Assembly (NCBI GenBank): GCA_949825045.1
Contig: OX463807.1
Coordinates: 13,231,501 to 13,295,500, forward strand
Direction of reading: 5' to 3'
Source of the DNA: Argyresthia goedartella
Lineage: Eukaryota > Arthropoda > Insecta > Lepidoptera > Argyresthiidae
Length of the DNA stretch: 64,000 nucleotides
The position numbers were made by a program, and so were the translations under genes. The notes beneath the pieces were generated by a model. That model searched no databases and was not told where the DNA came from. It worked only from the letters and a program-made list of their open reading frames with translations. Shown here one piece after another: positions 56,081-64,000 of the stretch. The stretch's first letter is position 1. Every line of letters starts with the position of its first letter.

Positions 56081-57331
56081 CACAGTCAGGTCATAAGTTC
56101 TGTCACACAATAAAAACTTTTGAATTTAGAACGCTGGCCACAAAAAAGTTTATTGAATTCGAATTTCGAATTTTTCATGAAAATAAAAATGTGTACTTGT
56201 TAGAATTTTCCTCATTTTTAAATATGGAGTGGACACTTAAAGAAGACCGTGTCGCAGTTATTGCGTTGCATCGTTGCGGTTACGCGCCAATTCAGATTTT
56301 CGACTTACTGAAAAATTTGAATATAACAGGTCAAGAAGTGGTCGCCCTCGCTCTGTTAGGACTCCAGCAGTGATAAAAGCTGTGAAGGCGCGAATTCAAA
56401 GAAATCCCATACGTAAGCAGAAACTGTTGGCCCTTCAGATGGGGTTAAGCAGGACCACGGTGAAAAGGGTCTTAAATGAAGACTTAGGGCATAGGGCATA
56501 TCGAAGAAAAACAGGACATCATTTGGACGCTCGTTTAATGGACCTGAGACTGAAGAGATGCCGCGCTTTGTTGAAGCGGTACGCGGGAAAAAAGCATCGG
56601 GAAATTCTTTTTTCGGATGAAAAAATTTTCACCGTGGAAGAGAGCTACAAAAAACAAAATGATAAGGTGTACGCACACAGCAGTGAAGAAGCGAGCAACC
56701 GTATTCCGCGTGTCCAACGAGGTCGTTTTCCATCCTCGCTCATGGTTTGGTTGGGAGTCTCTTATTGGGGCTTAACTGAGGTACATTTTTGTGAGAAAGG
56801 CGTAAAAACGAATGCAGTTGTGTATCAAAATACAATTCTCAAGAACCTTGTGGAACCTGTTTCTCATACCATGTTTAATAACAGGCACTGGGTATTCCAA
56901 CAAGATTCTGCGCCAGCTCATAGAGCGAAAAGCTCACAAGACTGGCTGGCGGCGCGTGAAATCGACTTCATCCGGCACGAAGACTGGCCCTCCTCCAGTC
57001 CAGATTTGAGTCCGTTAGATTACAAGATATGGCAACACTTGGAGGAAAAGGCCTGCTCAAAGCCTCATCCTGATTTGGAGTCACTCAAGGCATCCTTGAT
57101 TAAGGCAGCCGCCGATATTGACATGGACCTCGTTCGTGCTGCGATAGACGACTGGTCGCGCAGAATAAAGGCCTGTATTCAAAATCGCGGGGGTCATTTT
57201 GAATAAACTTTATTACCATAAGAATCTATGTTTTATTAAGTTCATTTTGCTATATAAATGTTTACATAAATAATAAACATGTCTAAATTATTTCATATTG
57301 CACATGTGACAGTACTTATGACCTGACTATG
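56081..57331 (+). mobile_element. maT-type mariner (DD37D), 1251 bp
   Basis: TIRs CACAGTCAGGTCATAAGTTC TGTCACA (56081-56107) and the inverted TGTGACAGTACTTATGACCT GACTATG (57305-57331) match at 24-25 of 27. Both sides have TA (56079-56080, 57332-57333). The element encodes one transposase with a single lesion. Size and signature are those of the maT clade first described in Bombyx. Confidence 0.9.
56224..57206 (+). pseudogene. maT transposase, DD37D, with N-terminal deletion/frameshift
   Basis: ATG at 56224 gives MEWTLKEDRVAVIALHRCGY APIQIFDLLKNLNIT, the first helix-turn-helix. Near 56325 the frame changes and RSRSGRPRSVRTPAVIKAVK follows, so roughly 50 bp of the second helix region seem lost. 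The remaining 290 codons are open: ILFSDEKIFTVEE (first Asp, ~56617), WVFQQDSAPAHRAKS (second Asp), and SSSPDLSPLDYKIWQHLE (third Asp), with 37 residues between the last two Asps. The catalytic domain is complete, but this copy cannot make a full protein without frame recoding. An alternative is a sequencing indel, but the missing length argues for a real deletion. Confidence 0.88.
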
Positions 57332-57333
57332 TA

Positions 57334-59595
57334 AATTTATTATATTTAGGATAACTTACAATCAAATGATTATCTAAAATGTACATCTAATTTTTAATTA
57401 ATTAAAGCTATCCCATACAACTTTTCATATTGTGTTGATTTTACCATAAAGCAGTGTTACGAAGTATATTACTATAGCTGCTGATTGTTTCATATCAATC
57501 ATCAAAGCACATCGATCGGTTATAATAACGTATAAGGATAATGTAATAAATGCAGAAAACTATTGCTGCAAATATGGTGACAAAAATAAAGGCAACCAGA
57601 GCGAACCGCTGAAAAAAGTATTACTAATCACCAATTTCTACCTATACATATTTCGCACTAAATTGCAATATCAATTTCAAAACAATCTCATATCAATTTC
57701 AAAACAATCCCAATTATATGGCATTTAATTTAAATCATTAATAATAGATATTTCGTATAAATTCCAAATTGATACCAGAACTTGAAGCTGTAATGAAAAT
57801 TATTCAATGATTATAAAATATATTTTCTACGACATCATTTTGTTGTTAGCGTGCAATCGCATGGCAATATTTTTTTACCTATACAAATTCTAGGTGCTGA
57901 AAACAACTCTAAATTTCATAAAATATAATTCCCTACACATAATGTTGCCATTTCCAAAGCCTGTTCCCAGTCCCATTTCATCAAAGGTATTAATTGACAT
58001 CACTCCTCTTCATAAGTACCTACGGTTCATAGCAGATACGACTTATAAATAGCCAGTTATTTTTTATATTATATAGACACGTACTACCTATATAAATATG
58101 GATGAAAGAATATAAATCGATAAGTGATACACATAAGACAAATTTTCTTGAAGCATAAGCTAAATTAGAAGATAAAGTTTAGGATTTGAATTTTATCATG
58201 TTGTGCCGATAATATTCTCCGATAATATACATAACTGCAGAGCAGTATTTGGGATAAGAAGGCAGTGTATCTTGGCAAATTTTATGAAATGTATTAGAAA
58301 CACATACGTACCTGCATATCGACACTGGATCTAATGAACGATAATTTATTCAGAGACATAAAATTATAAGGAGTCATCGACGTTGACTCTTTATTAATGA
58401 AATTTCGATGAATAAACAATATAAATTAAATTGGGTTCTTAATTTTTATACCTACTTTTGGTAATGTCATTTTTATTTTACACTACATACATGCGTATAA
58501 ATATGCCAGTTTTACAAAATATGCCTTATAATAATAGGTTTATAATACATTTTCCCTATTTATTTTTAAAAGTCATAAGAATTTTTAGTTCATAAGATTT
58601 CAAAGTGGTACGAAACATTTAGTAGCATCTAAATCACAATACATGGTATATACAATTCTGGTTTAGTGGACGCCCTGACAACTTTTTAAATATTATCCTA
58701 AAATATATTTTACTTGCTACATACATAAAGGATATGTATCGATGCTATTATAAGCAGAGGCACACGTAGATATGTATCGTGAAATAACCAGACTTCTATG
58801 TGTTAAGCAGAGCTTGAACATTCAAAGCCAGCTAATCTATTAATATTTTTTCTAACACAATTTCATACATTGCTTTTGCCTTAATTTATTTTAATTATGA
58901 TTTATTCTAACCATTTTGTCTACATCTTATACGGAATATTTCAAACTACTAACACCAAACACAAAAGTAAAATATTGTTTTCTCAGCATTAAATACACTA
59001 TTTAACTACGAGGTTTCTTGAAACTAAGCAAGACATCAAAACATAATTATACTAATTAGGATTTCTATAAAATACTGTGGGTTTAGGGTAGGATTTCTGT
59101 AAATTACTGGTTATGTAAATAATTACATCAATTATGGGGCTAGGCAAACTTTTCGTCTGGTATACAATTGCTAATATAAGGTAATATTCCCCACGCGGGA
59201 GAGGATAATATTTTACTACGAAATTGAAATGTCAAAAAATATTTTCATATTATCCTAATAGATAATTTCTTCAAGAAAAGTTTGACCTCCATATGTCACA
59301 AATCTGTTGTATATCTGTACTAGGTACCTATAAGGGTAGAATTCTGAATTACATTAAACACTTACTTCGTTTTTCTACACTTACTCTTATGTTTTGGAAA
59401 ATTACATCACTTCAATTTGATGAATACATACAATAGCTATATTAAAATCAACACACCATAGCGGTAAAAGGAGTTGAGATGTGAACTTCTTTTAAGTTTT
59501 GTGAACACTAGGTTAAACTAATATGGAAATAAAAAATACAGAATTCGAGAGTGTAGATGGAAACAAATATTAATGAATTTCTCAATACATTTTTG
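57334..59595. other. No gene seen; strongly AT-rich
   Basis: 2.3 kb without recognisable coding or repeats beyond a 20 bp duplication at 57672-57710 (TATCAATTTCAAAACAATC, twice). Confidence 0.5.
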
Positions 59596-59787
59596 TCAGT
59601 TGTGTATGCGAATGATATTACAACTCTCTAAGCCGCACGATGTTTGTTTTCCAAATCTGCTTTTTTCTCCTCCACAATACGTGCTCTTGGAGTCTTCAGC
59701 CAGGTTGAGTCTTCTCAGGTCAGTACGGATGTGGCCGTGGTTAAATCGCATTCTGTTTATTGTGGTTACAGTTGATTTCACACTCAC
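59596..59787 (-). pseudogene. Possible LINE C-terminal (RT/RNase H) remnant
   Basis: The minus frame reads TINRMRFNHGHIRTDLRRLN and LAEDSKSTYCGGEKS, a pattern (INR.R.NH..I..DL.R...A....C..C) like the C-terminus of insect R1/Jockey-type polyproteins. The stretch is short and the match is by eye. Confidence 0.35.
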
Positions 59788-59918
59788 TTGTTGTTATTGT
59801 TCTGTTCTTCCACTAGACTTCTACAGCGACGTGATTTCAGTTTGATATTACGAGATATTTTTTTAGAGGGCAGCAGTGGTTGCAAATGCTGTAAGTAGAA
59901 CTATGGGTAGACTCTTAC

Positions 59919-59975
59919 CAGCCATACTGCTGTACGGACCAGTGACAGCGCCATCGCACGGCGCCTGCTCCAGCT
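59919..59975 (-). CDS. Candidate 57 bp host exon
   Basis: On the minus strand the acceptor TTTAATTTTCAG is followed by 57 GC-richer bases and then the consensus donor GCTG|GTAAGAGT. One frame reads LEQAPCDGAVTGPYSSMA; all three are open. The length is a multiple of three. The product is not recognised. It could belong to a gene running leftwards from beyond the window, but there is no flanking exon to confirm it. Confidence 0.3.
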
Positions 59976-61254
59976 CTGAAAATTAAAGACATTGTGTGGC
60001 AAAACAACATAATACTGTATACATATACTTTTTGGCGTAAATGGCCTGGGCCCTAACCTAATTCTCTTAAACAATTTCGATGACCTGCAGCCTCATTATG
60101 TGATTCTGACATGAAGAAATTTAATTTTTTTAAAAATTTACCGAACCCAACACGTTCATTTGACAGGGGTAGTCTTTTATTGCGACTTTGCTTATTGATG
60201 CGTAAATTGTTCAAAACGTATGGAGATTCCTGCTTGTCAGAATGTGTACATGAGTGTGTCTGTACATGATATGGCTGCTGGGCCGTGCATGAAGCCGATA
60301 TGAAATGGCGTGTTTGGCATGCTATTATTACAAACGATGACGACTGTGACGCCATTGTAACAAATCTGCATTTAGCCGTGTAAAAAAGAACAAACAAAAT
60401 CCAAACTGAGAAACCAGCCTCAAGTACAACCGTTCCAAAACTGTGAGCAAGTGACGTCACGAAGAGTGTTATCTTAAAAATTATTAAAAAAAAAATAACA
60501 CCAAAAATACCAAAATCCGTTTCTTAAAAAAGAAATTTCATAAAATAAAATGTAGTACGTATTTTTTGGCATTCCAATTTTTATTCACGTTTCTGTCGAT
60601 GACGAAAACTCGGCATAACTGCCAGAATCTACCGTGCTGTTGTCATTAGTTTATCATTGAGCAGACGCAGTGCAAAGTGGCACAATGCTTTGGCTCGTGC
60701 ATGAAACCGACAAAAAAATACGTGTTTCGCATGTTACTAATCCTATTACCAACAAAGATCGCTGCAGTCACTGTGGCACCACATACAGCTCTAGCAAAGA
60801 TATGTACAATGATGCGGCCTTGCGCAGGTGGAGGTGGAGGGTGCTGGTGTGTGGTTCTCCTCTGGGGTGGCGGGGGGTGGTCCGTTGCCCGTACGTGGTC
60901 TGTGGTTAGCGCTGGGCACTGGTTTTCTTATTTGAAGCCGGAACGGTCAATTTCTTTATTGGTTTGATTTTTTCTCCTAGATTTTCATGGAAGAGGAGGT
61001 GGTCCCTCACCACAGATTCTGCCAGTCTTTTTTTAATCATTATCGAGTGTCAATATCAATATTAGTATTTTTCTTGTTTTTATCTGTTCATGATGTATGC
61101 CTGCAGGCATCCCTTATCGCTCAATTTATTAAGAATGGCTGGAATTTATGGATATGAACTTCTGGTATGGAGGAGAGCGGATTCCGCTATTTCCACAGAC
61201 GATAGTTTAAGAATATGAAACGGTTGTAGACTAAAGTTCAAATTTTCACACAAT
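59976..61254. other. No gene assigned; internal duplication
   Basis: 60283-60370 and 60697-60790 are related copies (GTGCATGAAGCCGATA...CGTGTTTGGCATG / GTGCATGAAACCGACA...CGTGTTTCGCATG) about 410 bp apart. The 135-codon minus frame at 60053-60460 and the Trp/Gly-rich + frames at 60670-60967 have no recognisable domain; the latter derive from a GGTGG-rich stretch. Confidence 0.4.
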
Positions 61255-61257
61255 GTG

Positions 61258-61400
61258 TATTGAGTTGAGTTGAGTTGAGTTGAGTTGAGTTGAGTTGAGT
61301 CGAGTTGAGTTGAATTGAGTTGAATTGAGTTGAGATGAGTCGAGTTAAGTTGAGTTGAGTTAAGTTGAGTTATGTTTAGTTGAGTTGAGTTGAGTTGAGT
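61258..61400. repeat. (TTGAG)n microsatellite
   Basis: About 28 imperfect pentamers, with TTGAA, TCGAG and TTAAG variants. It lies just beyond the 3' tail of LINE I. Confidence 0.95.
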
Positions 61401-61789
61401 ATTGTCGATACAGCAACAAATAATAATAATAATAAGTTTATTTATTTCTCTCTCACACAGTAAATTTACAAAACAAATGTTATCTTAACTAGTATACAGT
61501 TAACCTATATATCATTTTCTGTATGAGGGACTGGTGTCCGTGCTAGGAGACCTGTATTACAGATCACCAGCCTCTCCAACTCTGAACAATGGTGGAAACT
61601 ACAGTAGGTGAATAATACAGCATGATAAGATAATGGAAGGTTGTTAGAATTTATGTTTGAGAAAGAGTAGGAATGTGTATGTGTGGATAAGCAAGAGAAT
61701 GAGTTGTGTATGTGCGTGTGAATGTGTGGTGTATGTGCACAAGTTGGTCTGTGTGTATGTGTGTGCATATGTGTGTGTAGATGTGTGAG

Positions 61790-61809
61790 GGAGGGTGTGT
61801 GTGTGTGTG

Positions 61810-61855
<46 letters not shown>
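61790..61855. repeat. (GT)n microsatellite in LINE I 3' region
   Basis: Near-pure GT; on the LINE strand it is (CA)n in the same position relative to the ORF2 end as the tract in LINE B (18550-18659). Looser GT-rich sequence extends to 61670. Confidence 0.9.
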
Positions 61856-61858
<3 letters not shown>

Positions 61859-61989
61859 GTTGATCAAGTAATGGTAAATATATAAGTAAGGGGGCAATTG
61901 TATATAACTAAGTAAGTATTTATCTCTTTATCGAAGAAGAATACTTGTTGATGTTAATGTCATTTCATAACAATTAATAATTCCTCTTA

Positions 61990-62593
61990 GCACACCTCCG
62001 CTGCGAAACCATAACAGAGGAACCGCATTAATTTCGCTGTGTCTTGTCAGTATGTAGGAGAAGCGGAACTGCCTGTTCTAACGCATAGATTTAACTATAT
62101 TCTATCTCTTTTCCCGCGCGGTTTCGTCGATATACTCCGACGCCAGCCACACTGCCGCGCTCCGGCCGCCATTTTGTTGCGGTGCCGCGTTGTTTTCGCA
62201 CGTGTTTGTGGAAATCGACAAAAATTAAAAGCGAAACTACATTTTTTTCATAAAATGGACGTCGATTTCACAGAAAAATTAATTCAAGAGGTCAGAAATA
62301 GACCTATTCTTTATTTATTAAATCATCCGGATTATAAAAATAATATGAATTAACTGCAGGCATGGAGAGAAATCCAGAGGGAATTAAATGAGGAAGGTAT
62401 GTAGTCTTTTTATAATAATAATAGACTGTATTACACGTATTTGTTTATTTTGCTTTAAGATAACATTATTTATAATTATTTATTTGTACTTATTATACAG
62501 GTTCCGACGCCCGTTCCGCAACTCAAACTACACTTTATCGCAGCGGAATTCCTACAGCGGTTTCGCAACTGAAGTTTCGCAGCGGAGGTGTGC
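61990..62593 (+). mobile_element. Harbinger-like non-autonomous element with MADF exon
   Basis: GCACACCTCCGCTGCGAAAC (61990-62009) is matched exactly, inverted, at 62574-62593. The 604 bp between contain a GC-rich leader and one exon of a MADF-domain protein, but no transposase. It lies inside the 3' part of LINE I. The class is inferred from the MADF companion protein; flanking bases TTA/TAC do not give a clean 3 bp duplication. Confidence 0.65.
62255..62396 (+). pseudogene. MADF-domain first exon with a nonsense codon
   Basis: ATG at 62255 reads MDVDFTEKLIQEVRNRPILY LLNHPDYKNNMN, a stop TAA at 62351-62353 where the family has a basic residue, then LQAWREIQRELNEE and a donor GAAG|GTATGT at 62397. 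LI..VR.RP.LY...HPDYK....AW..I..EL is the start of the MADF DNA-binding domain. MADF/Myb-like proteins are the second gene of many Harbinger transposons. The remaining exons are absent. Confidence 0.65.
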
Positions 62594-63385
62594 TACGGGC
62601 GTCAGTAATGTTAGAGTCCAGACTCTTTAGGAAATTAGTAGTAACTTTTTTACAGTTATAACTACTAAGGGAATAAATATTTAATTTGGAGTTAATTCGG
62701 TTGTATAAGAGATAGCCGAGAAAGCCAAAGAACCTGCCTGAAAAGGCTGTAGTCCAACGGGTAGATGATGAACAAACTACGGATTTAAGACGTTTGCTGA
62801 TATTTAGTAATGGGTCGAACCTTAGTATCGCATGTTGTTTTAGAGTAGTGTTAAGTATAAAAAGTTGGCGTACAGAGAGGGCACCAGCCAAAGAGTACAA
62901 GTCTTTGGTAGGATATAGAAACGGCAAGGACAGACTAACTTTCAAAATAGCTCTCTGGGCTCTTTCCAGGGTCATTAAACTAGACTTACATGCTCCGCCC
63001 CACACCGTAATGCAGTAAGTAAGAAGCGATTGTGTTAGAGCCAGGTAGACCATTCTGATTATATGAAAATCTGCAATACGGCGTAGGTTTTTGAACACGT
63101 AAGTCAGTTTCCGAATTCTGGACGAGAGGACATCAAGGTGCATCGTAAAACTCAGAGTGCAATCAATCATGACGCCAAGATACTTTATGTTGAGAGCTTT
63201 TGTAAGCTTAGAACAGTTACATAGGTTTCATACTGGGGTAGAGTGGGCTATGATGTGATAGTTATCGTGAACTGCATGCAGGGGACAAATTTTTAATAGA
63301 GAAGGGAATGTATTTGGTCTTTTCAACGTTGAGTGTAAGGACATTGTGAGTAAGCCAGGAAGACACTCTGTTAAAAGCAAAATAA

Positions 63386-64000
63386 TGAACTACATGAGGT
63401 CACAATTTTATGGTATGATACATCCTGGAGCCGAGCGAAGCGATGCGGAGCGAGGCGACCCCATGTAGTTTCACAGAACCGAATTGGTTGCTTTACTTAT
63501 TATTTAAACACGTAGAGTTATCAAGTACTACATGAAATAATTGGCTCCATACCTTCCGCAGGCTGAGTTGACAGGTACATAGAGTTATTTCATGTTATAT
63601 TCCGGAAAAAGAAGAAAGGGAAAACACGAATTGTGCGGTTTCAGCACATTCAGGGCTGATTAATACACATATTGCAGCTTCTCGCGTCCGGGTTCAGCGC
63701 AATACGGTTTTTACGTGAAAGCTTAAAAGTTGAAGGTTATGAAACAAACCTGTATGTATATATGTAAGTATGTAAGTCTGTATGTCTGTTCCCGTGTTCC
63801 CTCGTAACTAATCAACGGCTCAACTGACTTTGGCTCGAGTGTTACTGGGTACATAAACTAAAGCTTCGAGCTTCGATAAAATAATTACAGTAATTGTTTT
63901 TAATTCAATACAATTACACTCTATTAGATTTAGTTGGACCCGCCTGCATTTAAACTTTATTTAATCATCATTTGCATATAGTTAAGAGTTTGGTTTAATA
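63386..64000. other. No gene; dispersed repeat
   Basis: 63425-63470 (GAGCCGAGCGAAGCGATGCG GAGCGAGG) and 63750-63850 (TGTATGTCTGTTCCCGTGTT, then AACTAATCAACGGCTCAACT) are the kinds of words that recur in insect dispersed repeats; a related GAGCGTAGCGAGGCCCCC is at 26949. Nothing coding. Confidence 0.4.

Larger units (their letters stand above)
61415..63385 (-). pseudogene. LINE I, 3' half, RT remnant (interrupted)
   Basis: The minus strand from 63385 has WLTHNVLTLNVEKTKYI (~63350), then LNIKYLGVMIDCTLSFTMHL (~63190), RIRKLTYVFKNLRRIADFHI, LTYCITVWGGACKSSLMTLE and RAQRAILKVSLSLPFLYPTK, ending at about 62600 with NFLKSLDSNITDA. This is the RT thumb and C-terminal region of the LINE A/B family. 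A Harbinger-like element (61990-62593) follows, after which the 3' region continues: (CA)n at 61855-61790, AATAAATAAAC and a (TTA)n tail near 61420. The 5' part is missing (truncated near 63385). Confidence 0.75.

Noticed and set aside
60053..60460. 135-codon minus-strand frame
   Set aside because: It starts with a hydrophobic stretch but has no recognisable domain or conserved spacing, and part of the region is an internal duplication.
61258..61400. Interstitial telomeric repeat
   Set aside because: Insect telomeres are TTAGG or close variants; this TTGAG tract is imperfect, short and next to a LINE tail.
61505..61897. 130-codon His/Thr-rich frame
   Set aside because: Again a (CA)n tract in a LINE 3' region.

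Overview
This 64 kb window is animal nuclear DNA, almost certainly from a moth or butterfly. The signs are an AT-rich, very repeat-dense background, spliced coding exons with GT/AG borders, and a mobile-element mix typical of Lepidoptera: a DD37D maT-type mariner, a Mag-like gypsy element with very short LTRs, LINEs whose ORF1 carries a PHD-like finger and a C-terminal domain resembling baculovirus FP25, and tRNA-derived SINEs. I see no prokaryotic features.

The one host gene I can identify is a corticotropin-releasing-hormone-binding protein (CRF-BP/CRHBP) on the + strand. Five coding exons are visible: 8247-8407, 9461-9656, 10120-10298, 43889-43997 and 47721-47872 (stop TAA at 47870). They splice in phase into the last 265 residues, with ten cysteines spaced as in the family. 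The exon(s) carrying the signal peptide and start codon lie upstream and were not found. The gene is stretched by a 33.6 kb third intron that is almost wholly mobile-element debris.

Layout. 1-8246: Myb/SANT-like transposon protein remnant, a decayed LINE, a degenerate ~41 bp repeat array and unassigned DNA. 8247-10298: three CRHBP exons, with a SINE 29 bp upstream of the third. 10299-43888 (intron 3): satellite-like units; an old LINE (A) split by a younger, intact LINE (B) with a 6 bp target duplication; LINE C; a heat-shock-like promoter motif; a 5.5 kb Mag-like LTR element (26983-32482) with a 5 bp target duplication; SINE 2; a TIR element enclosing LINE G; a 230 bp MITE; an intact Tc1 transposon with Sleeping-Beauty-like IR/DR ends (39310-41058); more LINE fragments with a nested MITE; SINE 3. 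43889-47872: the last two exons, separated by LINE debris. 47873-64000: mainly non-coding, with a second array of the hairpin repeat seen in intron 3 (opposite orientation), a maT mariner (56081-57331), a (TTGAG)n tract, and a LINE (I) interrupted by a Harbinger-like element with a MADF exon.

The genes do not form an operon or pathway. The biological unit is CRHBP, an extracellular carrier for CRF-like (in insects, DH44-type) neuropeptides, and the rest is the mobile-element ecology around it. LINE B and the Tc1 copy have uninterrupted ORFs and intact ends and are the best candidates for recent activity. I did not find a convincing undescribed multi-gene system. The observations most worth checking are the nested LINEs, the IR/DR Tc1, the oppositely oriented hairpin-repeat arrays, the SINEs next to splice acceptors and the heat-shock-type promoter in the intron.
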